Shown here: one piece after another, positions 1 to 12,519 of the stretch | Layout of the letters: every line of letters begins with the position of its first letter | How positions within the stretch are numbered: the stretch's first letter is position 1 | Assembly (NCBI GenBank): GCA_037447655.1 | Contig: JBBHKE010000834.1 | Span: 812,874 to 876,873 of the forward strand | Source of the DNA: Zygnema cylindricum | Taxonomy: Eukaryota; Streptophyta; Zygnematophyceae; Zygnematales; Zygnemataceae | Reading direction: 5' to 3' | Length of the DNA: 64,000 bases | Translations under genes and position numbers: made by a program | The notes under the pieces: generated by a model | Databases searched by the model: none | What the model saw: only the letters and a program-made list of their open reading frames with translations | Told to the model about the DNA's origin: nothing

Positions 1-77
1 TCCATCAGGCACCGACACTAATTGTACGAATAAGTTTATTGGGAGTAATACTTCGTTCACTTCTCCTCCAGGTCGTG

Positions 78-404
78 TCAGCAATGGAATCTATCGCGCA
101 CGTGCTTTCTTTCGATTGGATGCACGTAGATTCCTGTTTTGACGGCGAGCGTCATCAAGATTCCAAAAGCAAAATGTCCAAACTCGTATCCGTACAGCCA
201 GCCACAAAATAAGATTGACGGGAATGTACAGGCTGTACGTACCTGTTTTGTAAGCACGCGCAACAAATTTCGGATGACGATGGATGGTGGTGGAGGCGTC
301 ACGGCACATTCTTCAACAAACTTTTTGCGGTGGTTTTCATCGGATCTGATTCCCGCTTGTTTGAAGGCGCGCGGGTTGTACATGACCTTTCCACGCGCAA
401 ACAT
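78..404 (-). CDS. hypothetical protein or exon, unrecognised
   Basis: This is a 108-codon open frame on the minus strand at the left edge. I do not recognise the product. The first half has a mixed, charged composition with a proline run (PPPP); the second half is rich in aromatic and hydrophobic residues. A good splice donor (gtacgt) lies at 242-237 on the minus strand, just after a Leu-Thr-Lys-Gln stretch. The real coding part may therefore be only 243-404, the first exon of a gene continuing beyond the left edge. No neighbour supports a function. It could equally be chance open frame. Confidence 0.25.
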   Translation of the reverse strand: MFARGKVMYNPRAFKQAGIRSDENHRKKFVEECAVTPPPPSIVIRNLLRVLTKQVRTACTFPSILFCGWLYGYEFGHFAFGILMTLAVKTGIYVHPIERKHVRDRFHC

Positions 405-764
405 TTTACACGTCCGGTGATTGGCTAGTGTCTTCCGTAAGGAGAGTAATTAATGACTGGACGAAGTGACCGCTTGCTTCGATTACACATAATCGGACGG
501 TCGACGTCGTCGCCCAAAAGTTTGGAGAATCTTGATGAATCTCTATTGATGATGTTTTATAAAAAAAAAAAACAATACGACCATGTACGAAAAATGAGCT
601 GAAACTGTACCTTTTCCAGTAAAGAATCCCACTTTTTGCCTGATGGAGGTTCACCCTTAGTATGCCGTGAACAATGTCACAAAAAAGTTGGTCAAAACTT
701 CCAAAACGTCTATAAATGTCATGACTCTCAGTAACGCCTCGACTCTTCGCATATTGGAATACCC
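405..764. other. intergenic, no gene seen
   Basis: Minus-strand frame is open through most of this stretch, but it has long low-complexity runs (poly-A at about 558-570), no recognisable domain and no convincing splice pattern. I see no supported gene. Confidence 0.4.
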
Positions 765-1211
765 CATAGTTCAAAAGTAGGCGTTTTTTGGAAGGCCTTT
801 TGTAGGCCGCCTTTAGCGTAAGTTGTGTTACGGGCTTTCCATGCGATCTTCTTAGATCGCTATTTTCATAAGCGACCGTCCGAATCTGACGATAGTCCTA
901 TCGTAGGTTGTGTTATGGGGTTTTCATGTGATCTTCTTAGATCGTTACTTTCATCAACGACCGTCAGATCGTCCGAATATGACGGTTTAAATAAAAAGTT
1001 GCTCAAAACTCACATAAAAAGATTTTTATGTCCGATTTGTTTTTCAAATTTAGACATGACGTTTAATTGTTTATCGATCCATGTGCAACTCAACCCTGAT
1101 ACTAATTTATTTATTTTGCGACCAATACAATACGGGTCTTAAGGCCATATTGTATGTTTTGTATACAATGGGCATATTGTATGGGCGTACGTCACTTACT
1201 TTCCAACTATG
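765..1211. mobile_element. hAT-like MITE, family A copy 1
   Basis: A 447-bp element begins CATAGTTCAAAAGTAGG and ends with the inverted CATAGTT terminus. It is flanked by GAATACCC (757-764) and GAATACCT (1212-1219), an 8-bp target duplication with one mismatch. It has no coding capacity. Internally it carries two related units, each containing gatcttcttagatcg, at about 830-890 and 905-965. It is inverted relative to the copy at 1454-1910, so the pair can fold as a large hairpin. The 8-bp duplications suggest a hAT-type transposase acting in trans; that superfamily call is inference. Confidence 0.85.
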
Positions 1212-1453
1212 GAATACCTTAAAATATAGTACGGAGAGCCTTCACCACAAAAAAAAGTTTGTTCACAAACCTACGGCTACATGCGCATATACCCTAACTT
1301 GCTATAAGCTACAGTACGGTACTGCACAGTACAGTACTGCACGGACGAATCTGATTGTCTCGACACGTGTTTAAGAAGGTATAAAATTGGCCACGTCAGA
1401 ACTTAAGATCCCGAGACTCTCTCCTTGTGCTCCGAAGTGTACCATGTCATGAT
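1212..1453. other. spacer between inverted MITE copies
   Basis: Unique sequence forms the loop between the two inverted family A copies. It includes a short run of GTAC/GTACTGCAC motifs at about 1312-1342. No gene is seen. Confidence 0.5.
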
Positions 1454-1910
1454 CATAGTTAAAAAGTAGGTGACCGTACGCCCATACAATATGCCTATTG
1501 TATGCAAAACATACAATATGGCCTTAAGACCCATATTGTATTGGCCGCAAAATGAAATAAAATAGTAACAGGGTTGAGTTGCGCATGGATCGATATAGAA
1601 TTAAACGTCATGTCTAAATTTGAAAAAAAAATCGGACAAAAAAATATTTTTCTGTGAGTTTTGAGCGACTTTTTATTTAAACCGTCAGATTTTGACGATC
1701 TGAAAGCCGTTGATGAAAGTAACGATCTAAGAAGATCACATGAAAACCCCATAACACAACTTACAATAGGACTATTGTCAGATTCGGACGATCGGACGGT
1801 CGTTGATGAAAATAGCGATCTAAGAAGATCGCATGGAAAGCCCGTAACACAACTTACGCTAAAGGCGGCCTACAAAAGGCCTACCAAAAAACGCCTACTT
1901 TTGAACTATG
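1454..1910. mobile_element. hAT-like MITE, family A copy 2 (inverted)
   Basis: This 457-bp copy is in the opposite orientation to the one at 765-1211 and ends in CATAGTT/AACTATG. It is flanked by an exact 8-bp direct repeat, GTCATGAT, at 1446-1453 and 1911-1918. Its own target duplication shows that the pair arose by two separate insertions rather than one foldback element. The open frames inside it are only transposon sequence. Confidence 0.87.
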
Positions 1911-1919
1911 GTCATGATG

Positions 1920-2401
1920 CATAGTTGTTCACGGCGTTTAGTGCGAACGATTTAATCGCGACGAATTATACGTAACAAACGCATTGAACCTTTTGAAAAA
2001 ATCGTAAAAATCGTTAATGAATTTTCGTCCGTACTATTCCGTACATGTAAACAAAAATAAATTTCACATATACCGCAGTTTGTACCATTTTCGTACATTT
2101 TCCGTATCTTTCCGTAATACCCCGTACATTTTTGGTACAATTTCGTACATTCCCTTAAAATTCCTGTTCAGTTTACCGGACAGAAAGTACTACGAAGTGC
2201 AACGTATCTTTTCGTCATATTTCGTACATTTACCGTACAGAACCGTACAGATATCGTGAAATACCGTACAGTTTCCGTGAATTAGCCGTTCAGTTTACCG
2301 GACAGAAATTACATCGCGTTTTTTTCCGAATTATTCAAAAGTCACGAATTATACGTTTTAATCGGAAAAAAGGAAAAAATCGCGCGATTTGAACAACTAT
2401 G
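1920..2401. mobile_element. hAT-like MITE, family B, CGTACA-rich
   Basis: A 482-bp element with inverted ends CATAGTTGTTC / GAACAACTATG and an exact 8-bp direct repeat TCATGATG at 1912-1919 and 2402-2409. It shares the CATAGTT terminus with family A but has a different interior. The middle (about 2025-2310) is packed with variants of CCGTACAGTTT/CGTACATTT and contains two copies of a cagtttaccggacagaaa block. It has no coding capacity. Its target site overlaps that of the element just upstream, so one inserted beside the other. Confidence 0.8.
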
Positions 2402-2603
2402 TCATGATGCCATTCAGTACCAGGTGGCCTCACAATTTGTCCCGAGACGCTCCTGTACGACAGTGGCAAAACACCAGGGAAAGTACAAATTTAAAAATCT
2501 TGTATGAGAAACGAAACGAAGGACATACGGAGATCAGAGCACGAGGAAGCAGAAGGGAGAGAGAGACACTGTGTGTGAGAGAAAAAGGGTCAAGGGCTAA
2601 GTA
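2402..2603 (+). promoter_or_regulatory. SOQ1 leader and proximal promoter region
   Basis: Only about 200 bp separate the transposon stack from the SOQ1 start codon. A TAA at 2598-2600 is in frame with and just upstream of the ATG at 2604, which fixes that ATG as the first possible start. The stretch is purine-rich (GAGAGAG). I see no clear TATA box. The real promoter may lie partly inside the transposons. Confidence 0.35.
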
Positions 2604-5600
2604 ATGGCGGTATTATCATGTCCTTCCTGTCTACAATCGTTGCAGGTTTCTAACCGTACTCTCATCCCTGGTCTCAAACCTACTTTCTCCTCTCCTTTTT
2701 CCAGCCTCTGGCATAGCAAAACCCGCCTACCCCTCAGCTATGCCTCTGCTCGGCAGCTCGCCTCTACTGTCACACCGAGAGGGGCGCAGGCTGGCAGCCG
2801 TCGCAGTTTAATAAATATGGCTGCAGTTGATACATCTATTGCTGCAGGTAAGTCAGGAGAGAGGGAGAGGAGGAGGGAGAGAAAGAGGGAGAGAAGCTGG
2901 CAGGCGAAAGGGAACTCCGGTTGTTCAGGATTATTTCTCTATTTGAAACAGTCAAATTAAAGGAAACCTGAGAAGTACTTTATTGTTGAAACACTATGTA
3001 TGCCCGTGTATGCATGTATGTGTTTGCACATGTTAACATATGGTCACAATATGTTCTCGCCTACGTATGTAAACGTGTGCACATATGCATACATGTCCAA
3101 GCACATACACATTTGGCATTCACACACACACATACATGTGCTGTGCAGCTGGTAACTACAGTATTCTCGTAAATACCAGGAAGAATATCAAGACACATAC
3201 AAATGCACACTTAAGTTTGAATGTAATACACAAATACTCACACATGGGCAAACTGAGGACTTTGTGAGGCACATATTTGCATTGTAAGAGTGTAGAGGAT
3301 GATGGTAGTCAAGCATTCCACCTGCATTGTCTTTATAGCTACGGTTTACCATGGATAGGTTTGCCAGAAAGTGAAGGGATGTGACATTGGCTTTCTCAGA
3401 AGAGGGAATTTGTCCATAAAGCTTATTTATATGGCAATGGGGAGGAGATGTCCCAGCAAATACAAAGAACAAGTCATGATAGCAATTTCTGAAATGAGAC
3501 CCATTGTTACACAGTAAAATATTCTGGCTGCATCATAAGTTTTTTTGCTGATGTGCATGAAAGCGAGAGTCGACGTGTATCAGGCCTTCCAGGTTAAAAA
3601 AGCACGAACGGTTGCTTCATGAACTGTAAAGAACACCATTCATTCCTATGAAAGTAAGAAATAATATCGCAATTGCGAGAATAGAATCAATTACACCAAT
3701 GAACGGTGTAAAGGAACTACAGTACCAAACTTGACGATGTAATCTGAATTGCTTTGTTCAAATGCTGGTTCTTGTGAAAATTGCCCATGAATTCGCTGCT
3801 ATTTTTCAATACATCTAGAAGCTAGTGAAATGTAGCGCTGACCATGTTTCGATGACATGTTATTCACTCAGTAAAAATCACTGAAGCGAGTAGGCGGTGA
3901 GAAAGATACCGTTGTTATAAGCGATTCACATTCACGGAAGATGTTTGCTGTTGACCTACGACATGCTTCATACACAAAGGTCAATTATCCTCAAAAATGT
4001 GTATACAATGGTAGGCCTGGAACTTAGTGAATTTACTCACTTATAAGCTCTAAACTTTGAATGTAGGGCTTGAAAACAGAAGCCAAATTATTAATACCAA
4101 TCCTATCTGCCATATAGCCCGTGTAAATTAGTAGCGATAATGCCTACATGATTCTACACTTCGAAAGATGCGAGGCTCTCCATACCCAATTCCGAATTGG
4201 TAGCAACATCTTAAATCTTCATGATAGTTATCTGTTACTGCCCATGACTTTCGTTTTGAAGCATACAAAGAAAACTTATCACTTCAAATTTGTGACAACT
4301 ATATCTGAACAACAGTAACTATGGGGTCTGTTCTGATTTAGAATTCATTTGAGCAAGCATATTATACTGTTTTAGGTAATGCTTTAATTTCATTTTTGTT
4401 TTCTTCAAGTACCAAATCAGCGAGGATGCATTCAGGTGCTTTACATTCTATATTTATCAAACTCGCTGTTCAAGTTCAGGATTGGAGATATTTTTAAGGG
4501 ATAGAATTAATATTTATGTTTTTCCATTTTCATATCATGCATAGGATGCTCTTACATGGTAGTTTCAACTCTCTTTAATTGTTGAATTATAGATTTTTTG
4601 CTAATGGTACACCGTGAATATCTATTGGGGTTAAGAAATGATCAGCATGAGGACTGGTCTGAATGATGTGGACGCTGTGAACCGCAAAAAGGATTTGCGT
4701 TAAGAAAAACACAAGTGGTACTATTTACCCAATCTTGTATTAAGCCAGCTTGACGTCATGACAGATTTGATAACTTGCATCTTCACTCAACATTTTAGAC
4801 AAGAGCTCATTACATATTTAAATCTAGATTTCTTCGCCAACCCAAATGAGGATCGAGTTGACTATATCATCTGTTTAAACATTCTCAGCTTTGTTTCAAA
4901 TGGAAAGAATGAAGGAATTGCTAGCTTACGTTTTGATTCTTGTTTTTTTTTTTACAATAATTTTAAACATTCCTATCCGAGACCATAATGCCATGACATT
5001 TTTGAGCCACAAAATTAACCTCTTTATGTGACAAGTTATGAGGTACACCTGAAGTTCAGAGGTTTCAGGCTTTCCATCCCTAATTAAGCCGAACCTCACT
5101 TTTTTTTGAAACCAATTCTATTTGATTGTCTTCAAGAAAAAGCTAAGACAACACCTGATTTAAAAACATCACACATGACATTGTGTGGTCAGCTGTTGTA
5201 GTGATGGCAATAGACTTGCCAATAAAATGCAGACTATTTTCAGTGATTGGTGTTGTAGGTCAAGCACAAGATTCTATTCATTGTAACCAGGCTTCTAGAT
5301 GGACGAATGAGTATATTTTCTTGACTTCTCTTGCAGATGTGAGTCTTCAAAGCAGCAAACCCGAGGAAGTTCGGGCTGTACTGTTTGACATGGACGGAGT
5401 TCTATGTAACAGTGAGGACCGTTCACGGGACGCAGCTGTGACCTTATTCGCCGAGATGGGGGTGAAAGTCACTCCCAATGACTTCATTCCATTCATGGGT
5501 ACAGGTATATCTCGGTTCTGTGAATGAGAGATAGTACTTGAAAGGAGACGGTATCTGCTGGTTAATTAGGTGGAGTAGACAATGGGATATTGTCTTCATT

Positions 5601-8600
5601 TGTTCTACTTAAATCCATTTTGATGGTGTTCTATGAGCAGAGCTGGTTCTTGGAACACAGGACTCTTCTTATCTCTCTATGTCTCTTTGTTTGCAGGCGA
5701 GGCTAATTTTCTTGGAGGTGTTGCACGACTATACGAGGTGAAGGATTTTGATCCCGCAAAAGCGAAGGCTCGTTTTTTCGAAATCTATATTGAGCAGGTA
5801 AAGTTGCAACTTTATACTGTCTTCATGCCACTATCATCGTGTCGTCGTTTTTAACATCTTAAGATATTTTTTCAGTATGGTTTTCTAATTATCCAATGGA
5901 AAATGTTGCATTTCAACAATGAGGCCTCCAGATGCGATACCATGTTCTTGTTGTAGTAAAGCTTTACAAGTTCCTAATTTCTACAAAAATGAGACACCTT
6001 TTTATGTGATGTGTGCAGTATGCAAAGCCAAACTCTGGGTTGGGGTATACAGGCGCACTAGAGCTGATTGAGGAGGTGAGATTTTGACCATGCAGCTTTA
6101 CTATTTACCTATGTGTACTTATGATTTTAGTATAAATTTGTCAAACGTTGCAGGTTATTTACACTACACTGAAAAAGTATAATTATGTGGTAAAGGCATT
6201 TAGATGATGAGAAGCTGCCTGCAATTTTCATCTATTAAGAACAACATATGAACATATGTTAGGGACAAGAGGTTGGTTGTCGAGATGGAAACCAAAAACA
6301 GTTGTAATATGAAGAAGCAAAAGGAGTTTTATGAAGCCTATTTACATACTAATGGACAATCAAGAATAGATTGAGGAAACATGATAGAGGATACAGGAAT
6401 TCCCAAGAAAAGGTACTATTGAAAAGACTGATGGTTTCTTATGGCCATCTGCGGAACTGGAAGAAATATAGTGTAAGAAGGCGGGTTTGAAGACTGCCGT
6501 GGCATCGAGTGCTGATCGTGTGAAAGTCGACGCAAATTTGAGCGCATCGGGGCTCCCACAGTCGAAGTAAGTAATACATAACACAATTCAGTAAATGCAA
6601 GCATCAGAACACAGGATACAAAATGTAATACGTAATACAGTATGTAATACATAATACAGTAAGTAATACGTAATACAATTCAGACAATGCAAGTGTCAGT
6701 ATAGAGGATACAGCAAGTATACATAATACAGTCAGTAGTACGCAATCCAACTCAGTCAGTGCTGGAGTCAATTATCAAGATACAGGATACAACAAACTCG
6801 TATATAATGTCCACATAGTGACTTCGGTGGGTCAAAGTGTGTATTTGCAGTTTTGACGCTATTGTTTCAGCGGATAAGTTTGAGAATCTGAAACCAGCTC
6901 CGGATATTTTCCTCGCTGCCGCTGCGTTGCTAGGTGTTCCTCCTAGCCAGGTGATTTTCCTTTCCCAGGGTCGTGAAAAAAGGGAAAGTGACACCAGTTG
7001 AGGTCAAGGGCATGTTAAATGGAAAGCTTGAGAATATGGCTTTTGTCAAATCTTGAACCTCTCTTTCTTTGTTGCTGGACTTGGATGGAAGGTTGGCAAG
7101 TGATGAAAAATTTGAAGATGATAATGATAATATTGTCTATGATAAAATCAAGAACAATAAAGGAAGTTTTGCTTTTTGTTTTTTTACAGTGTGTAGTGAT
7201 TGAAGATGCTTTGGCGGGAGTTCAAGCAGCAACTTCGGCAGGAATGAGGTAGAAAACATCTGAGCCACTTCAATACGGGCGAGCCTTTAATGAATTGACA
7301 AATGTTTAGGAAGTTGCTAATTGAGAAATGTCATTGTTAGTGTGTACTCCGGTCATCACACGTGTAATGTATATTCAATCAAAAGAAATATCATTAGTAA
7401 GAACTGTGTCAACACACCTGTGAAGGTCACCTCAAAACTTATTTGAAACACGAACAGAAGTTCAAATACAACTTTGGACTAGTTGACATGAACATTTTAA
7501 AGTAGAAAAGGATGTTATTAGAACAAATGAAATGTTTTGTCTCTGACTTCTAAAGTAGCTTTTTTTTGTGACTCCCCCAAAATAAAAGAAAAAGGTTATT
7601 GCTCTGCGCTTGCTAGAAAAATATCTTTTTGTATCCCTGTAATTGTTAGGAACATTGTTGTCATTTGAATTTGTATGTACTTGGGATCATTGCTCTGTCT
7701 ATAGAGAGTCTAACTGATAGACTTGCTAAGTGGCTCCCAAGTTTCCTCTTGTGTTACTTTTTTCAGATCTATTGCGGTCACCACCACTCTAGGAGAGCAG
7801 TCTTTAAGAGAAGGGAAACCTGCTCTTATTAAGTCAGATATTTCAGACATTAAACTAGATGACATTCTCTCTTTGAAGTACCCCAATGATAGCAGTAATG
7901 GTAAGTCCTTTCCAACCCTTCTCAAGTGTTTTATTTCAGATATCTGTAAATTTCATCGGAGATTTGAATATTTTTGAATATGTTATTCAGGTTAACAAAA
8001 TTTACCAATTGTCTTTGTTTATCCTGGTATTGCTTCACAGAAAATGGTTCAAATGGCGGCAGTCTTTCTGAGGCACTTTCGAATGGAAATAGTCTCGGTT
8101 CGCCAGCACAGCCTGAGACTGTTTTAAAAGAAAATGCAAATTCCTCAATAGGTGGCGGTGGTGGATTGGATTCACCACTTGTGTTGCCAGGAGGGTACGA
8201 TTTTTCTGTAACCTTGGAGGAAATCTTAACCAACAGATCCTCAATTTAAGCACAAATAGAGTTGATAGGTCCCCTTAAAATGCACAAAGTACTTTTCTGG
8301 CCGGGTAAATGTACTGCCCCTTGCTATTAGTGTTAGATATTGTTCAAACGTTTTTGACGTTATTATCAACCATTGATTTTTTTCTTTCCTTAACGGGAGC
8401 AATTGAAATGTAACAGTCTCACTTTTTCGATCGCGATGTCATGATTGAAAATCAGAAAATTCCGTGATGAGAAAAAGTTATTTGGGTGCCCAAAATATGT
8501 TTAAAACTAATATCGATAGGCAGTGTTGCTTTGCAAACCAAACTGTTTGCTGACCAAAGAGACACACCAAAACTTCACTGATGGACCATAGGACTCACAT

Positions 8601-11600
8601 GTGTATTGTTGGTCCAACTCAGAGCTAAACTTAGAAATAGGGATAGAGGTAGAAATAATAATTAAGCTCACAAGCAATTGTATGTTCGTTCAAAAGGCAT
8701 ATAAGAAACAATGTAAAGGTTCTAGCAGATAGTAGGAAAATGCAATGGTGGAGAGGGTTAAATATTGATGTTTGTTGTTGGGTCAACAGTTTAATGACTA
8801 CTCGCCGAAATGTGTTGCGTTTTGCGAGCCTTGCTGGAGGACTTGGGTCCCTTCTATTCGCTCTTACTCACTCAAAGGTAACTCTCCCTGGTTCACCTAT
8901 TCCTCTTGTGTTTTAACTCTTGTGAATCTCTTTGCTCTATCTTGTTTTTAACTACATTTGATTTTCTCGTGGGATTCTAATGGGTTTTCTGTTGCCTGGA
9001 TTTGCCATCAGTGTGTCTAAACAAAAATCACCCGTTGTTGGGCGATAAATGAAATGATTTCAGGATTGTTAAAATAACGAAAAAATTTAGAGAGCCATAA
9101 ATGAACGAATCTATGTACATGTAGAGATGAACATGTCACATAATTTGAGCCCAAAGAGTCTCTGGAACAGTAGTTTCTCAATTCTCGCGATGGCCTTCAC
9201 AAAAAGGACAGTTGCATAAACTTGTACTCAAGAAAAAACGTTATCTCATGTGATAAAAAGAGAGATGTGTCTCTCCAGATGTGTTTCTCTCTCCGTTTTT
9301 TTTATCTTGCTTTTAAGTGGGGTGAAAGTAAATCAGCGTTATAGAGAAATTACAATTAAACATTTTTTTCATAATGGTATTGATACACAAATTAGAATCA
9401 ATGACACTAATTTATTATTGATACTAATAATTTCTATAGTCTAATAACGATTCACAGTGTAGTTGTCGTTTTTCATGGACGTCATCATCATTATATGGTT
9501 AAGTGTATCTAATTGATTGAAAAGACAGAAAATGTGGGGCGTTTTAATTCTCAAAGTCTCACCACTCCAATCATTGCAATTTTTTAATCGGTCCAGTTTA
9601 TAATGGCACTTCCTTAAAAGAAAGTGTTTTCTTAGAAAGGGTTTTTTGGAGCTTGGAATTTTTCGAGATTCCATGTTAGAGATAATGTTGTATCGCAACT
9701 AGTTCCTAAGTTTGTCGTTCGAATGTGTTTTGTTATTAGGAGATGTACTCTTATGGCATATCGTGATCGAAGGGAAAGAGTCTCACCTTTAAGTTGGTCA
9801 ATTTCAAATAAAATGAAACAATAATGTATATTACGTTGAGAGGCAAAAAATAACATAAAATTCAAGTAGCGATGTAACTGACAGCCCATTACCAGTTCAT
9901 GGATTTCTGAACCAATTTAAAACACTGAACCGAATCGATCAGGACGACTGACAAAAAGAGGGCAAGGATAGAAAACAAGAGAGGGGGAGATCAAGCGGGA
10001 GATCTGCAACTTACAACGTAAAAATCTTGATTGATTTTAGACCCCTGACTCTATTTGTAAATAAATTCTTAGCACGCATGACTGCGAGGAGTGAGGTAAT
10101 AGCTGGGAACAATAATATTAGGAGTAGAGATTCATAAGAGAGGGGGGATAGTAGATCTGAGAGGCTTTCTGGGGGAAGGAGGGAACAGGGTCTGAGTGAA
10201 TATCTACGCCAATGGGGAGCCCCATGGCTCATTCAGGCTGCTATTACTTTTTTTTTTTTCCAACGTTGGGCCTATCTTTCTAAGGTGCTTTTACTCTTTG
10301 GGAGAACAAGAGATCATAGAGGAAAAAGCGAAAACCGTGAGGAAAAGGAGGGGAAGTAGTTGAAGAGAGGAAATAAGGGAGGAACAGCTTCATGACACAC
10401 TCTCTAGGTTCTGCAAGTGCTTCTACTTTTACTTCTCTCTTTCCTGGAAGCTCACATAACTGCCGAATGTGTGACTTTATGCTCTTAAATGACTGTGGAG
10501 AGAGTTTTGGTTTTATTTGGGAGAATTTATATCTGATTCTAAAGGTCGAATATACATATTATTTTTTATGACTCAGTTTTTTAGGGAAGGTCTGGACTGG
10601 TAATGTGTACTAGTCGTTTAGAGAGGATAACACAAAATACAGAGAATTCGAAGAGTGGAATTTTGACTTATCGAAGGGGACATTCAAAAAGACAAATTAT
10701 TTTTCTTCTGGATTGTACTTTAATGCAGGATAGATAATTTTCCGTTGATCTTATTCTAGATAGATTCTGGATGGGGAGTGCAGGCACTCTCATATGTGTC
10801 TCCCAAAGCCATAATTAATGCTCTTGTTGGTGTTGCGGGACTACCTTCGTCAAAAAGTGAAGGTATTGAACAAAATTCGCTGATTTTAAGCCTCTCCTAA
10901 TGTGCGGTCTTTAGAAATGAAGAGAGTCACAAAAACAAGCAGCTCAGTTCTTCGCCTCTTAACTTTGAAGAGAGAAAACGAGTACTTTTATGGTCGTATT
11001 TTGTATAATTTTTTTCTGTTTGACTGCATAGCAGCAGAATATTTCATTTTCAAAACTGCTGTTCATTTTCTATATGATGCGTTTCAAATATCCTAACTCT
11101 GATTAGTAATATTTCATTTTATTTTTTTCGCATCGAAGTTATTGTTATCGTTTGACTATTTTGACTGACTCTGTCATTGTGTTCCGCAGGTGAAGATCGG
11201 ATCGCTGAATTGAAGCAATACATTACGGATTTAGATAGAAGGTAGAGTTATTCTAGAACCCTTTCAGGACACTGGCTTCTGTGATGGGACCTTTTTATAA
11301 ATCATGAATCCTATACAGCGTTAATACTGGAACTGTTCATAAATTTTAAGCCCTACTAAACCATCACTCTTAATTTCGTGGTAGTTTTGGGAATCATCGT
11401 TGCTAATCAAAACTAATCCTTTGGTGAAATTCTACCATATTCGTTTCTTTTCACACTATCTCATGTGTTGTACTACATGGATTCAGCTAACATGCTCTTT
11501 AATATAGGTAGTGAATCCATATTTGGTGTGGACCACACTAATGGCGGCAAACGGTGTGGTGGTTTGCAGAGGTGGTGGAGTACAGGTTCCGGAATTTGAA

Positions 11601-12469
11601 TCACAACTGGACTGGCTCAATACCGCTCCTTTAAGTATGAACAAGGTAACTATAACGTGACTCGGTGCTGGAGTCTTTTGGTCCCCGAACCTAAAATAAC
11701 ACTATTAAAACCCACTTTTTTTTGTTTTTTCATGTTAATTTGGTAAGCGGTTGAAAATCGTAACATTATTGTAAACCCCACGCTATATGCTTCTTGACAC
11801 TATTAGCGATTCACGGTGTACTGCTTTTACCACCATTGGTATATTCCATGCTATTTATACATCAGGTATAGTCAATGGTTTTTGATAAGTGGTTTGTGCA
11901 AATATATTTGGTTAAACACATGATTTGTGTACAGAAATAAGTGTGTACAAAGATTGGTAATACAAAAGTACAATCTTTAGATTGTGTGAGGACATCAGTA
12001 GGAGACTACGCTGTAAAGTGTGATTACTTTGGACCAAACTGAATTTAGGTGCTTCCTTTTCGTTGACTATTATTAGAGCTTCATTTTTCCTTTGGGAAAA
12101 ATCAAAAACTCTTTAATTTCTAAGCTGACATGGAAACGTTTTTTCGATGCAGGAATTAAAGGGTAAGCTTGTCCTTTTGGACTTTTGGACGTACTGCTGC
12201 ATTAATTGCATGCATGTTTTGCCGGACCTCGCTTTTCTGGAATCAAAGTATAGCAGCAAACCGGTAGGTCTCCTTTTCTCGACCGTTGTACGGTTCATTG
12301 ACACTGTTAATTATATTCTCTATGGTGCATTGCTTTTACTGCTCAGCCTTATTTTCTGTAAATAGTACACTTTACTTTGATTACAAACAAAAGGTAGTGT
12401 GGTGTATAGGAGCGGAGTGCAGAATGAGTCAAAACATAAGCAAGATAACGATGATGAAGAAGACCAGTA

Positions 12470-12519
<50 letters not shown>

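Noticed and set aside
765-1910. A single large foldback transposon spanning both inverted copies
   Set aside because: Each arm has its own 8-bp target duplication, so two insertions explain it better.
1661-1924. 87-codon plus-strand frame with repeated Asp-Asp and Leu-Arg-Arg-Ser-His motifs
   Set aside because: It lies wholly inside the inverted MITE copy. The repeated motif comes from the element's duplicated internal unit.
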